NCBI RefSeq assembly: GCF_003668555.1
Contig: NZ_RCWN01000001.1
Location: 1,536,501-1,600,500 of the forward strand
DNA length: 64,000 nt
Reading direction: 5' to 3'
DNA from: Notoacmeibacter ruber
GTDB taxonomy: Bacteria; Pseudomonadota; Alphaproteobacteria; Rhizobiales; Rhizobiaceae
In this document: positions 34,499 to 45,819 of the stretch, in pieces
Numbering within the stretch: the stretch's first letter is position 1
Layout of the letters: each line of letters begins with the position of its first letter
Notes under the pieces: model-generated
The model's input: the letters and a program-made list of their open reading frames with translations, nothing else
Database searches by the model: none
Told to the model about the DNA's origin: nothing
Position numbers and translations under genes: made by a program

Positions 34499-34999
34499 AT
34501 GAAACCGCGCACCAGCCCGCTCTTTCTTCTGGCGGCGCTGGCGGGCTGGCCGGCGGTGTGTGCAGCGAGCACGATTTTCACCGTTTTGCTGCGGCGTCAT
34601 CAAAGCCTGGGCTCTTCCCTTTCGCTCATCGGTGTTCAGGCTTTCGGCGGGCTTGTGGCGGTGGTCGTGTGGCTCGTTCTGCAGAAATGGTGGATCGCTC
34701 GCTTCAAAAAACCGGCGACCAGGTTCATTCTGTCCTTCATCGCTCTGGCTGCGCTCACTGCCGGAGCGTGCGCCGGCATCTTTGCGCTTCAGTTCTGGGC
34801 CTACTTCAGACATTGGCACGAGCCGATCTTCAGCCATATCGGGCTGATCCAGTTCGTCTGGACGATCAGCGCGGCGATTTATCAATATGCGGTCCTCGGC
34901 GTCCGCCAGCTCGTCCCCCTCGCCATGCCCGCCGGCGCAATATTGTCGTTGCTGGTGAACGATGGGCTGCGCATTGAAGCGCACGGCCGGATACGATAA
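34499..34999 (+). CDS. Hypothetical four-helix membrane protein
   Basis: 166 residues with four hydrophobic segments: about 6-27 (LFLLAALAGWPAVCAASTIF), 35-58, 70-95 and 105-140. No motifs recognisable. The ATG at 34499 is taken as start; the open frame extends to 34364 but this overlaps rpe in another frame. It sits between rpe and purB on the same strand. Similar small membrane proteins next to purB occur in other Hyphomicrobiales. Function unknown. Confidence 0.6.
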   Translation: MKPRTSPLFLLAALAGWPAVCAASTIFTVLLRRHQSLGSSLSLIGVQAFGGLVAVVVWLVLQKWWIARFKKPATRFILSFIALAALTAGACAGIFALQFWAYFRHWHEPIFSHIGLIQFVWTISAAIYQYAVLGVRQLVPLAMPAGAILSLLVNDGLRIEAHGRIR

Positions 35000-35040
35000 C
35001 GACCGCCGGGTAACCCAGCACACTCAAAAAGGCCCCGCCG

Positions 35041-36369
35041 ATGATCCCGCGCTATTCGCGACCCGATATGGTCGCCATCTGGTCCCAGGAAACGAAATTC
35101 CGAATCTGGTTCGAGATCGAGGCGCACGCCTGCGACGCGCTTGCCGAAAGCGGGGTGATCCCAAAGGAAGCAGCCAAAACCATTTGGGAAAAGGGCGGAT
35201 CAGCGACCTTCAGCGTCGAGCGCATCGACGAGATCGAGCGCGAGACAAAACATGACGTCATAGCCTTTCTGACGCATCTGGCCGAATTCATCGGTCAGGA
35301 TTCCCGCTTCGTGCACCAGGGGATGACCTCCTCGGATGTATTGGATACCTGCTTCAACGTGCAGCTCGTCCGCGCCACCGACCTGCTGCTGAAAGATATC
35401 GATGCGCTTCTGCAGGCATTGAGAACGCGCGCTTTCGAACACAAAGAGACGGTGACCATTGGCCGCTCGCACGGCATCCACGCCGAGCCGACCACCTTTG
35501 GTGTCAAACTCGCCCAGGCCTATGCCGAGTTCGACCGCTGCCGCACACGGCTGGTCAATGCGCGCGAAGAGGTCGCAACCGTTGCAATCTCAGGCGCCGT
35601 TGGGACTTTCGCCAATATCAGCCCCAAGATCGAAGAGCATGTCGCCGAAAAGATGGGGTTGAAGCCGGAGCCTGTTTCGACCCAGGTCATTCCGCGCGAC
35701 CGCCATGCCATGTATTTCGCGACCCTCGGTGTCGTTGCATCATCGATCGAGCGTTTGGCGACAGAAATCCGTCATCTGCAGAGAACGGAAGTCTTGGAGG
35801 CAGAGGAGTTTTTCTCCAAGGGCCAGAAGGGATCGTCCGCAATGCCGCATAAGCGCAATCCGGTGCTGACGGAAAACCTGACCGGACTTGCGCGCATGGT
35901 CCGCGCCTACGCGATGCCGGCCATGGAAAATGTCGCGCTCTGGCATGAGAGGGACATCTCGCATTCTTCCGTCGAACGGATGATTGGCCCAGACGCGACC
36001 GTGACGCTCGATTTCGCTCTCGCCCGCCTGACCAATGTCATCCAGAACCTGGTGGTCTATCCGGAGCGTATGGAAGCCAATATGGACCGTCTCGGCGGGC
36101 TCGTTCACAGCCAGCGCATCCTCCTCGCGCTCACTCAAGCCGGCGTCTCCCGCGAAGACGCTTACCGGCTGGTCCAGAGAAACGCGATGAAGGTTTGGGA
36201 CAGCTATCAGCAGTCCGGCGCAGCGACGGTCGATTTTCTCGATGAACTTCTCGCTGACGAAGAGGTCAGAGAGCATCTGTCGGAGACAGCAATCCGCTCC
36301 CGCTTCGATATAGGATATCATACCAAACATGCCGATACGATCTTCCAGAGAGTCTTCGGCGAAAGCTGA
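35041..36369 (+). CDS. purB: Adenylosuccinate lyase
   Basis: 442 residues of the fumarase/aspartase superfamily. It cleaves SAICAR to AICAR and adenylosuccinate to AMP with release of fumarate, in de novo purine synthesis. The signature loop GSSAMPHKRNP near residue 265 holds the catalytic flexible loop. The SSDVLDTCFNVQL and HGIHAEPTTFGVKLAQ blocks carry the active-site His residues. Length is near the 430-440 residue norm. The terminal stop is close to the convergent EamA gene, with 9 bp between them. Confidence 0.96.
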   Translation: MIPRYSRPDMVAIWSQETKFRIWFEIEAHACDALAESGVIPKEAAKTIWEKGGSATFSVERIDEIERETKHDVIAFLTHLAEFIGQDSRFVHQGMTSSDVLDTCFNVQLVRATDLLLKDIDALLQALRTRAFEHKETVTIGRSHGIHAEPTTFGVKLAQAYAEFDRCRTRLVNAREEVATVAISGAVGTFANISPKIEEHVAEKMGLKPEPVSTQVIPRDRHAMYFATLGVVASSIERLATEIRHLQRTEVLEAEEFFSKGQKGSSAMPHKRNPVLTENLTGLARMVRAYAMPAMENVALWHERDISHSSVERMIGPDATVTLDFALARLTNVIQNLVVYPERMEANMDRLGGLVHSQRILLALTQAGVSREDAYRLVQRNAMKVWDSYQQSGAATVDFLDELLADEEVREHLSETAIRSRFDIGYHTKHADTIFQRVFGES

Positions 36370-36378
36370 CAATTGAGC

Positions 36379-37269
36379 TCAGCCTGGCCTTCCAAAAATC
36401 AGCCTCAGGCGCCGGTGCGTGGCCTCGCCAAAAACATTTACGGCGAGGCCCGCAAAAATCAGACAAATCCCGATAATGGAAAGCATCTGCAACCGTTCGC
36501 CAAAAGCGATCGCGCCGCCGGATAGGCCGAAGACCGGTATCAGCAAGGCGAAGGGCGTCACCCTGGCTGCCGAATGCGCCCGCAGCAGGAAGACCCAGGC
36601 GGTAAACGCATAAACGGTCGTCGGCCACGCCAGAAACGCGATCGAACCGATAACTGGCCAGCTCGGCATATGCGCTGGCAAGCCGAAGGTCGTGCCTTCA
36701 ACCATGGCCGAGACGGCAAAAAGCGGAATGGGCACCACCAGCGAAGACCACGCCACGAAAGGCAGAGGTTCCGTATTCGGCATTGCCTTGGCGATCATGT
36801 TGGCAACGCCCCAGGCCGCGGCAGACGCAAGGCAGAGCGCGAACGGCAGGAGGGGCGCAACGCTGGCGCGGCCAACTCCGATGGCAAAAATCCCGGCGAA
36901 GGCTGTGAGAGCGCCCAGCGCCTGCATGGGTGAGATCTTCTCACTCATGAGCATTGCCGAAAAGGCGATGGTGAAGAAGACCTGCATTTGAACCACGACC
37001 GATGCGAGGCCGGCCGGAAGACCGGCAGCGATCGACATGAAAAGCAGGCCGAACATCACCGCACCCTGCATGAGTCCGAAGGCGATTAGCCAACGCCACG
37101 GGATTTTGGGTAACGGCACGAACAAAACGAGCGGAATGGCTGCAAAGATATAGCGATAGCCCGTCAGAAGAAGAGGCGGTATCTCCTCCACACCGATCCG
37201 GATCGCGACGAAAGCCAGCCCGTAAATGGCGGCCACGCTGATGGCCAGGGCGATGTGACGAATGGGCAT
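36379..37269 (-). CDS. DMT-family transporter (EamA)
   Basis: 296 residues with ten hydrophobic helices in two EamA repeats. The Ala/Gly-rich beginning (AISVAAIYGLAFVAIRIG) and internal PMQALGALTAFAGIFAIGVG are typical of the RhaT/EamA drug-metabolite exporters. These proteins export amino acids or other metabolites by proton antiport in some cases, but no substrate can be read from the sequence. Start ATG at 37269; convergent with purB. Confidence 0.85.
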   Translation of the reverse strand: MPIRHIALAISVAAIYGLAFVAIRIGVEEIPPLLLTGYRYIFAAIPLVLFVPLPKIPWRWLIAFGLMQGAVMFGLLFMSIAAGLPAGLASVVVQMQVFFTIAFSAMLMSEKISPMQALGALTAFAGIFAIGVGRASVAPLLPFALCLASAAAWGVANMIAKAMPNTEPLPFVAWSSLVVPIPLFAVSAMVEGTTFGLPAHMPSWPVIGSIAFLAWPTTVYAFTAWVFLLRAHSAARVTPFALLIPVFGLSGGAIAFGERLQMLSIIGICLIFAGLAVNVFGEATHRRLRLIFGRPG

Positions 37270-37403
37270 GGGGCAAGGTCCGGACGCGCGTATTGAGGCG
37301 TCTTAGCTGTTCCGGCTGTTTCAGCAAGTTTTTCAAGTGTTACAGTGACGCCAAACCGTTTTTGGCCGTTGCGCGCGGCAAGAGACATCCTATCTGCGTC
37401 GCC

Positions 37404-37934
37404 ATGAAAGCAAAGAACGCGACTATTCTCTTTCTGCCGGATTATGATGGGGCAAGCGACGATCATTGGCTGACGCGCTGGCAAACCAAGCTCTCCACAG
37501 GTCGAAAACTTCACCTTGAACGGGAGACCGATCCCACGTCCGCAGATGGGAAGGCCGCGCTGGCGGTCGAAATCGATGCGACCGAAAAGCCGGTCGTTCT
37601 GGTCGGTCACGGCCTTGGCGCAAGCCTGGCCGTTCTTGCGGCTCATGATCATCCAGACCGGGTCCGAGGCGCATTCCTCGTTGCTCCGCGGGATCTCGAA
37701 GGCTCCGCCTTCGGCCCCTATCCGCGAGAACCCCTTCCCTTTCCATCCCTTGTCGTGGCGAGCCGGAACGATCCGCATTGCGCATTTGCCGTCGCAGAAG
37801 ATCTGGCGGGAGCCTGGGGGTCTTTATTCATCGATGGTGGCGATATAGGCCGGATCAACGAAGAGAGCGGCCACGGGCCGTGGCCGGAAGGCTCTCTCAC
37901 TTTCGCGCGTTTCGTGTCGCGACTGCCGGACTGA
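37404..37934 (+). CDS. RBBP9/YdeN-family alpha/beta hydrolase homologue lacking catalytic Ser and His
   Basis: 176 residues from the ATG at 37404. The family scaffold is clear: the N-terminal LFLPDYDGASDDHWLTRW, the LVAPRDLEG region, SLVVASRNDP and the C-terminal SGHGPWPEG. In family members the nucleophile elbow is (G/A)HSLG and the catalytic histidine lies in GHIN. Here the elbow is GHGLG (Gly70 for Ser) and the later segment is GRIN (Arg150 for His); Asp123 is kept. It should therefore lack serine hydrolase activity, yet the reading frame and all structural motifs are intact, suggesting a binding or regulatory role. Confidence 0.8.
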   Translation: MKAKNATILFLPDYDGASDDHWLTRWQTKLSTGRKLHLERETDPTSADGKAALAVEIDATEKPVVLVGHGLGASLAVLAAHDHPDRVRGAFLVAPRDLEGSAFGPYPREPLPFPSLVVASRNDPHCAFAVAEDLAGAWGSLFIDGGDIGRINEESGHGPWPEGSLTFARFVSRLPD

Positions 37935-38011
37935 TCACACAAAGCGGCTGCTCCCGGCTCACTCGCCGAGAGCCGGACGCATTGTGGTTCTGCTTTACGG
38001 CAGAATAGATG

Positions 38012-38326
38012 TCAGCTCTTTTCGATGTCCGTTACTGCACGGGCCATCAATTCGCTCATCTTCGAGCGAATATCGAGATCGCTGACACCATCGGGCAGGT
38101 CGCCCCGAAGTTTACGGAAGACATCCTCGTCGCCGACCTCTTCGAAATCGGAGGCGATCACCTCTTTGGCATAGGCTTCCTTATCGTCGCCATCCTTGCC
38201 GAGATGATCGGCAGCCCAATAGCCGAGCAGCCGGTTGCGACGGACCGTCGCCTTGAATCGCAGCTCTTCGTCATGGGCGAACTTCGCTTCGTATCCCCTT
38301 TCGCGATCGTTCATGCTGGCCATCAA
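38012..38326 (-). CDS. DUF1476 / ATPase inhibitor subunit zeta
   Basis: 104 residues, highly charged and helical. The N-terminal NDRERGYEAKFAHDEELRFKATVRRNRLLGYWAA motif is that of the alphaproteobacterial F1-ATPase inhibitor zeta subunit described in Paracoccus, which blocks ATP hydrolysis at low energy charge. Three Met codons at the 5' end (38326, 38323, 38314) could start it; the third gives the canonical MNDRERG-type N-terminus. It is divergent from purC and separated from it by 245 bp in which I see no gene. Confidence 0.9.
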   Translation of the reverse strand: MMASMNDRERGYEAKFAHDEELRFKATVRRNRLLGYWAADHLGKDGDDKEAYAKEVIASDFEEVGDEDVFRKLRGDLPDGVSDLDIRSKMSELMARAVTDIEKS

Positions 38327-38571
38327 AAATTCCTTTCCTCTTCCACCGGAAAACCGGCCCTTTGATTTAAATAGCTAGTACCGTTTTCGAGCCGGAAAAA
38401 GGCGTGGCGGTACGAAAATTACGCTTATTGCCGTATTGGCGGCGAAGACATAACCCGACATAGATTGAGCACTCCTAAAGATTGCGCTACAGGAAGCCCG
38501 AAACACGACCTGCCGTAGCTTTCCCGAGCTGCTGAAAAGACGTTGCAGGTCAGATTGCAAAGGCCAATTTC

Positions 38572-39369
38572 ATGAACCGTCGCCGGCGTATCTACGAGGG
38601 CAAGGCCAAGATCCTCTACGAGGGGCCTGAGCCGGGAACCCTCGTCCAGTTCTTCAAGGACGATGCCACGGCCTTCAATGCCAAGAAGCATGAAGTGATC
38701 GATGGCAAGGGCGTGCTGAACAACCGCATCAGCGAATACATCTTCACGCATCTGAACCGGATCGGCGTTCCGACTCACTTCATCAAACGGCTCAACATGC
38801 GCGAACAGCTGATTCGCGAGGTCGAGATCGTGCCGCTGGAAGTGGTCGTTCGCAATGTTGCTGCCGGCTCGCTGGCCAAGCGCCTGGGAATCGACGAAGG
38901 CACCCTGCTCCCGCGTTCCATCATCGAGTTCTATTACAAGAGCGATGCGCTGGACGATCCGATGGTCAGCGAAGAGCACATCACCGCGTTCGGATGGGCC
39001 AGCCCGCAGGAACTCGATGACATCATGGCCCTGGCCATTCGTATCAACGACTTTCTCTCGGGCATGTTTCTCGGTGTCGGCATTCAGCTCGTCGACTTCA
39101 AGATCGAAATGGGCCGTCTGTGGGAGAACGATATGATGCGCATCGTTCTGGCAGACGAGATTTCGCCCGATAGCTGCCGGCTATGGGATATCGCCACGCA
39201 GGACAAGCTCGACAAGGACCGCTTTCGCCGCGACATGGGCGGGTTGCTGGAAGCCTATCGCGATGTTGCGAAGCGCCTCGGTATTCTGACAGAAGACAAT
39301 GGAAACCGGGGATCAGGTCCGGTGCTCGTTTCGTCCAATGACGGAACACCCCCCGATACGACCCACTGA
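38572..39369 (+). CDS. purC: Phosphoribosylaminoimidazole-succinocarboxamide synthase
   Basis: 265 residues; SAICAR synthetase. It joins aspartate to CAIR with ATP, the step before PurB in purine synthesis. It opens with [16 protein letters not shown], the ATP-binding N-lobe, followed by [13 protein letters not shown] and [18 protein letters not shown], with the [10 protein letters not shown] and [14 protein letters not shown] motifs in the C-lobe. First of the purC-purS-purQ cluster; starts 245 bp from the divergent zeta subunit gene. Confidence 0.97.
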   Translation: MNRRRRIYEGKAKILYEGPEPGTLVQFFKDDATAFNAKKHEVIDGKGVLNNRISEYIFTHLNRIGVPTHFIKRLNMREQLIREVEIVPLEVVVRNVAAGSLAKRLGIDEGTLLPRSIIEFYYKSDALDDPMVSEEHITAFGWASPQELDDIMALAIRINDFLSGMFLGVGIQLVDFKIEMGRLWENDMMRIVLADEISPDSCRLWDIATQDKLDKDRFRRDMGGLLEAYRDVAKRLGILTEDNGNRGSGPVLVSSNDGTPPDTTH

Positions 39370-39405
39370 TCCGCTTCTCCAGAGACGACAGAAAACGGAA
39401 GACAT

Positions 39406-39645
39406 ATGAAAGCCCGCGTAACCGTGACCCTCAAGAACGGCGTTCTGGATCCGCAAGGCAAGGCGATCGAGAGCGCCCTTGGAACACTCGGTTTTGATGG
39501 CGTCGGCTCCGTCAGACAAGGCAAGGTGTTTGACATCGAGCTTGACCATGAGGATCGGGCCAAGGCGCAAACAGACCTGACCGCCATGTGCGAGCAGCTC
39601 CTCGCCAATACGGTCATCGAAAACTACACAATCGAGATTCAGTAG
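39406..39645 (+). CDS. purS: Phosphoribosylformylglycinamidine synthase subunit PurS
   Basis: A 79-residue small subunit of the three-part FGAM synthase complex that helps channel ammonia from PurQ to PurL. The motif ARVTVTLKNGVLDPQGKAI and the VIENYTIEI C-terminus are those of PurS. It follows purC by 36 bp and precedes purQ by 9 bp, and is co-transcribed with them. Confidence 0.95.
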   Translation: MKARVTVTLKNGVLDPQGKAIESALGTLGFDGVGSVRQGKVFDIELDHEDRAKAQTDLTAMCEQLLANTVIENYTIEIQ

Positions 39646-39654
39646 GCATCTGGC

Positions 39655-40329
39655 ATGAAAGCCGCCGTCATCCTTCTTCCCGGCCTGAACAGAGACCGTG
39701 ACATGATCGCGGCGCTGACCAAGATCTCGGGCACAGCGCCGCAGACGATCTGGCAGACGGAAACCTCGATTCCCTCGGATATCGACCTGGTTGTGATCCC
39801 GGGTGGATTTTCCTACGGGGATTATCTGCGTTGCGGTGCCATCGCCGCGCGCATGCCGGTCATGCAGGCCGTGATCGAACGCGCCAAGGCCGGCACACGG
39901 ATCATGGGTGTCTGCAACGGCTTTCAGATCCTGCTTGAAATGGGCCTCCTGCCCGGAGCGCTGATGCGCAATGCGCATCTGAATTTCGTCTGTAAGGAAG
40001 TCGAGCTGGAAGTTACCAATGCCGGCACGGCCTTTTCGAACCGATACGAAAAGGGGCAGGTCATTCGCTGTCCCGTGGCCCATCACGACGGCAATTATTT
40101 TGCCGATGGCGAGACACTCGCGCGTCTTGAAGGCGAAGAGCGGGTCGTCTTCCGCTATGCGAATGGCGGCAATCCGAATGGTTCGGTCAACGATATTGCC
40201 GGCATTGTGAACGAAGGGGGCAATGTTCTTGGCATGATGCCCCATCCGGAGAACCTGATCGAACCGGCTCATGGCGGCGATCATGGCCGCGGCATTTTCG
40301 AAAGCGCGCTCGATCTGGCCCTCGCCTGA
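39655..40329 (+). CDS. purQ: Phosphoribosylformylglycinamidine synthase subunit PurQ (glutaminase)
   Basis: 224 residues, a class I glutamine amidotransferase. The nucleophile Cys lies in [15 protein letters not shown] near residue 85, and the His-Glu of the triad in [12 protein letters not shown] near the C-terminus. It supplies ammonia to PurL. The ATG follows purS after 9 bp. PurL itself is encoded 2.3 kb downstream, beyond a lipoprotein gene and a DUF1127/MocR pair, so the FGAM synthase genes are split. Confidence 0.97.
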   Translation: MKAAVILLPGLNRDRDMIAALTKISGTAPQTIWQTETSIPSDIDLVVIPGGFSYGDYLRCGAIAARMPVMQAVIERAKAGTRIMGVCNGFQILLEMGLLPGALMRNAHLNFVCKEVELEVTNAGTAFSNRYEKGQVIRCPVAHHDGNYFADGETLARLEGEERVVFRYANGGNPNGSVNDIAGIVNEGGNVLGMMPHPENLIEPAHGGDHGRGIFESALDLALA

Positions 40330-40356
40330 CCGCGCCGAGACGGGTAGAGTGCCCCG

Positions 40357-40734
40357 ATGATCCGTCGCCAGTCACTCAGCCTTCTACTTCTGATCGCCAC
40401 CGGCGGCTGCACCGCAGCCGTCGACACGCCGCCGTCGGGCTCAACCGTGCCGATTCTTCAGAGAATCAACGATACCGCACAGCGATGCTGGATGCGAAGC
40501 GGCGATCCGGCCTTCCAGCCCTACCGGATCGTGCCAGAACTCGACACGCGAACCGGCAAACCCCGAATCCTGATGCTGAAGGCCGGCAATGCCGCAGGCC
40601 TCCCGCAACTGGTTATCGAAATCAATGGCGGAACGATCGACGCCTACGGACCGATACAGAACACGCCATTGGCCGCCAGGATCAACCGTGACATTGTGCG
40701 TTGGGCCAATGGTACGACAAGCTGCGAGGCGTGA
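40357..40734 (+). CDS. Putative lipoprotein, unknown function
   Basis: 125 residues with a lipoprotein signal: Arg-Arg near the start, hydrophobic stretch LSLLLLIATGG, and Cys18 in the lipobox position. The mature part has two further Cys residues (near positions 44 and 123) that could form a disulfide, fitting a periplasmic location. No domain recognised. It follows purQ after 27 bp and may be expressed with it, but it shows no purine-related feature. Confidence 0.7.
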   Translation: MIRRQSLSLLLLIATGGCTAAVDTPPSGSTVPILQRINDTAQRCWMRSGDPAFQPYRIVPELDTRTGKPRILMLKAGNAAGLPQLVIEINGGTIDAYGPIQNTPLAARINRDIVRWANGTTSCEA

Positions 40735-40770
40735 CGGACAAGACCTGAACAGGTTCGCCCGCCCCTCTTC

Positions 40771-41025
40771 TCAGTACCAGTCGCCGCGCCAGAGAAAACG
40801 TTCCGATTCACGAAGCGCCTGGTCGCGTGTCACGCCGATATCCCGCAGGCGATCATCGCAAAGACGGGAGAGCGCTCGCCGCGTGCGGCGCTTGGCGAGG
40901 AAGGTCGCGTATACGGCGATCAATGCATAAGGATGCATCCAGCGCGGATTGAAATTCCGCGAGAACCGACGAGGGGCCGGTCTCCTCGCGCTAGAGTAAT
41001 CTCTTAATATTGTATCGATTGCCAT
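40771..41025 (-). CDS. DUF1127 domain-containing small protein
   Basis: 84 residues. The C-terminal half (KRRTRRALSRLCDDRLRDIGVTRDQALRESERFLW) is the DUF1127 arginine-rich helix, abundant in alphaproteobacteria. Some DUF1127 proteins have been linked to RNA binding and to growth and phosphate or nitrogen balance. This one carries a longer basic N-terminus than the 45-50 residue minimal type. It is divergent from the MocR gene with 129 bp between the two starts, a typical regulator-target layout. Confidence 0.88.
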   Translation of the reverse strand: MAIDTILRDYSSARRPAPRRFSRNFNPRWMHPYALIAVYATFLAKRRTRRALSRLCDDRLRDIGVTRDQALRESERFLWRGDWY

Positions 41026-41091
41026 CGCTCAATTCCTTCGCCTTTCCAATATTGACGTTGCAATTGCGAAAATACAGAGATAACGTACAGA

Positions 41092-41110
41092 GACAATCCA
41101 ATGAATTGTC
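41092..41110. promoter_or_regulatory. Inverted repeat in the DUF1127/mocR intergenic region
   Basis: The arms GACAAT and ATTGTC are exact inverse complements separated by 7 bases. The repeat lies 45-63 bp before the MocR start and 67-85 bp before the DUF1127 start, so it could be a binding site for the MocR regulator controlling both. Short arms mean chance occurrence is possible. Confidence 0.35.
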
Positions 41111-41154
41111 CCAGAAACACGATATTGTAATTGTTAAATCCGGAGATTGTAACG

Positions 41155-42585
41155 ATGACAGACTGGATTCCCACGCTTCCAGAGAGTCGTCAGCCCATCT
41201 ATTTGCGATTGGCCGATGCAATCGAAAAAGCCATCATATCAAGCGAATTGGCCCCCGGAGCGAAGTTGCCGCCGCAGCGCAATCTGGCTTTCGATCTTGG
41301 CGTCACTCTCGGGACGGTTACCCGTGCCTATCAGACAGCGCGGGAACGGGGCCTGCTGACCGGGGAAGTCGGCCGCGGCACTTTCGTACGCAACGGGGAA
41401 GAGGCCGAGAGCAGTAATCTGTCGTCGAATTCCGATCCTGTCTTCGGAATGCTTGGTAAAAGATATTCCAGTACGCCCCAGTCCAAGGGACCGCTGATAT
41501 TTTCGTCGACATCAGCGCCGAATGTCGGCCAGATGGAGGCCATCAAGGCGACATTCGAAAACACTGTCGCCAAGGACGAACACCGGCTGATCGATTATGT
41601 CCGACGGTTGCCTCCCTCGTGGTCCGAGGCGGGCGCGCGATGGCTTTCAATGGGCGGATGGCAGCCCAACCCGGAATCGACCTTTGCGACGAATGGTGCC
41701 GATCCCGCGATTCTCGCGGCCATGGCGACGGTTGCAGCCCCCGGCGAACGCATCGTCATGGAAACGCCAACCTACAAATGCGCAGCGCAGGCGATCGGAC
41801 TGATCGGCCGCATTCCGATCGCCGGCCAATGCGATGAGGAAGGCTTGCGACCCGACGAGTTCGAGCGTCTCTGTGCCCGTCAGCATCCGAGAGCCGTTTT
41901 TCTGATGCCTGCCCTTCAAAATCCGACCCTTGCAACGATGAGCGAAACACGCCGTCGCGAGATTGTCGAGATTGCGCGGCGGCACAATGTCTGGATCATT
42001 GAGGACAATGTGTATGGCTCGCTGTTGGACGACCATTTCACTCCGCTGGCGGCACTGGCACCGGAACGCACGTTCCACCTTTCAAGCCTATCCAAGGCTG
42101 TTGCGGCGGGCCTGCGGGTCGGCTGGATGAATTGTCCCCCAGGGCAGGCCGCACGCGCTGCCTCGGCCCACAAGCTTCTTGCCGGGCCGAAATCGTTCAT
42201 GCAGGCCCAGCTCGGCGCAGAGATCGTGCTCAGCGGCGCTGCGGACGACATTCGCAAAAACGTCAAGGAAGAGCTTGCCGGCCGCCACGCTCTGACATGC
42301 CGGTATCTGGAAGGCTTCGAGTTCTCGTCCAATCCGCATATGCCGTTTTTCTGGATCAAATTGCCGGAACAGTGGAGTTCGTCGAGCTTCGTCAAGGCTG
42401 CCGAGGCCCACGGCATCCGGGTCGACAGCGAGGATGAATACAAGCCCGTTCGCTCCGAGACCCAACTCCATCGCGTGCGCATCGGTGTGTCGGCCGTACC
42501 GGATCGCGATAAGCTGGAGCAGGGCCTGACTGTCCTTTCGAACCTGCTGCACAATGGCGCCGCGTCCTACGAAACCTTTGCATAG
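41155..42585 (+). CDS. MocR-type regulator: GntR-like HTH fused to PLP-dependent aminotransferase fold
   Basis: 476 residues from the ATG at 41155 (CGGAG upstream); a TTG 8 codons earlier is less likely. Residues about 10-75 form the winged helix of GntR type (KLPPQRNLAFDLGVTLGTVTRAYQTARERGLLTGEVGRGTFV). Residues about 110-476 are fold-type I aminotransferase, with a PLP Lys in FHLSSLSKAVAAGLRVGWM and the IEDNVYG loop before it. MocR proteins regulate transcription in response to PLP or amino-derived ligands. It is divergent from DUF1127. Confidence 0.92.
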   Translation: MTDWIPTLPESRQPIYLRLADAIEKAIISSELAPGAKLPPQRNLAFDLGVTLGTVTRAYQTARERGLLTGEVGRGTFVRNGEEAESSNLSSNSDPVFGMLGKRYSSTPQSKGPLIFSSTSAPNVGQMEAIKATFENTVAKDEHRLIDYVRRLPPSWSEAGARWLSMGGWQPNPESTFATNGADPAILAAMATVAAPGERIVMETPTYKCAAQAIGLIGRIPIAGQCDEEGLRPDEFERLCARQHPRAVFLMPALQNPTLATMSETRRREIVEIARRHNVWIIEDNVYGSLLDDHFTPLAALAPERTFHLSSLSKAVAAGLRVGWMNCPPGQAARAASAHKLLAGPKSFMQAQLGAEIVLSGAADDIRKNVKEELAGRHALTCRYLEGFEFSSNPHMPFFWIKLPEQWSSSSFVKAAEAHGIRVDSEDEYKPVRSETQLHRVRIGVSAVPDRDKLEQGLTVLSNLLHNGAASYETFA

Positions 42586-42683
42586 ACGGTGGCGCGCGGT
42601 GATCTGTTTGATACTCGCACTTGTCCAGCCATATGAGGCGATGTAGCAGGGGCGATGCATCTGCCAGGCCGGAGAACTTGTTT

Positions 42684-44921
<2,238 letters not shown>

Positions 44922-44991
44922 GATCAAACCCGATTGCAAAGGCTTCCTCGCCATGGTCTGCTTGGCGAAGGATGAGAGGAGTATGCGGCCC

Positions 44992-45231
44992 ATGCCGATG
45001 AACGCAAACGACATTCAGCGCCTTATCGAAGAAGCCATTCCGGACGCGGAGGTAACGATCCGCGACCTCGCCGGAGACGGCGACCACTATGCGGCCGAGG
45101 TGGTTTCGGAGGCGTTTCGCGGCAAGAGCCGTGTCGCTCAGCACCAGATGGTCTATCAGGCTCTGAAGGGAAATATGGGGGGCGAGCTGCACGCCTTGGC
45201 CCTCCAGACCAGCGTCCCGCCTGAGGAATAG
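44992..45231 (+). CDS. bolA: BolA family protein
   Basis: 79 residues from the ATG at 44992 (AGAGGA 11 bases upstream; ATGs at 44983 and 44998 also fit). The BolA fold shows IQRLIEEAIPDAEVTIRDL, DHYAAEVVSEAF and the conserved His in SRVAQHQMVYQAL. BolA proteins bind monothiol CGFS glutaredoxins and a shared [2Fe-2S] cluster through this His, functioning in iron handling and Fe-S delivery. The partner grxD is the next gene, 108 bp downstream. Confidence 0.93.
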   Translation: MPMNANDIQRLIEEAIPDAEVTIRDLAGDGDHYAAEVVSEAFRGKSRVAQHQMVYQALKGNMGGELHALALQTSVPPEE

Positions 45232-45339
45232 GTGGTTTTGCCCCGAGCGGGTTGAGTCGAGGTGGCCAAAGGTCTATCTCGGAGGAAAGTCCCAGAGAGC
45301 GGCAATGCCGCTCGCTTGCTATTCAATGAGGAGCCAAAG

Positions 45340-45675
45340 ATGGCGGAGATCAACGACTGGATCGACAACGAGGTCAAGAACAACGACGTGGTTCTCTTCA
45401 TGAAGGGAACCCCGGGTTTTCCGCAGTGCGGCTTCTCCGGTCAGGTCGTCCAGATTCTCGACTACCTCGGTGTCGAATATAAAGGCATCAACGTTCTATC
45501 GTCGGACGAGCTCCGCCAGGGCATCAAGGAATACTCCTCCTGGCCGACCATTCCGCAGCTTTACGTAAAGGGCGAGTTTGTCGGTGGCTGCGATATCATC
45601 CGCGACATGTTCCAGGCGGGAGAGCTTCAGACGCACCTCACCGAAAATAACATCGCGGTAAAGGGCGCAGCCTGA
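45340..45675 (+). CDS. grxD: Monothiol glutaredoxin Grx4 type
   Basis: 111 residues from the ATG at 45340. The CGFS active site, Cys30, is in [31 protein letters not shown] is the cis-Pro and GG glutathione-binding part. CGFS glutaredoxins carry a labile [2Fe-2S] cluster and pair with BolA, encoded directly upstream, for Fe-S trafficking and iron sensing. The frame extends upstream to 45262 but lacks support. A strong terminator follows. Confidence 0.96.
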   Translation: MAEINDWIDNEVKNNDVVLFMKGTPGFPQCGFSGQVVQILDYLGVEYKGINVLSSDELRQGIKEYSSWPTIPQLYVKGEFVGGCDIIRDMFQAGELQTHLTENNIAVKGAA

Positions 45676-45710
45676 GAGCTGGCCAAAACAAAATAGAGCT
45701 TTAGCTAAAG

Positions 45711-45744
45711 CAGGCGCCGGCGTTCCCGGCGCCTGTCGTTTTTT
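45711..45744 (+). terminator. Rho-independent terminator of the purL-bolA-grxD unit
   Basis: A perfect 10-bp stem CAGGCGCCGG/CCGGCGCCTG (45711-45720 with 45726-45735, 5-base loop) is followed by TCGTTTTTT. Confidence 0.93.
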
Positions 45745-45819
45745 GGGTAGAGATGCGTGAGACCGTCTACCGGAATGGGTAGACGGTTTGTGCATTCTTC
45801 CCTCCCCAAGAGGTTTGAG

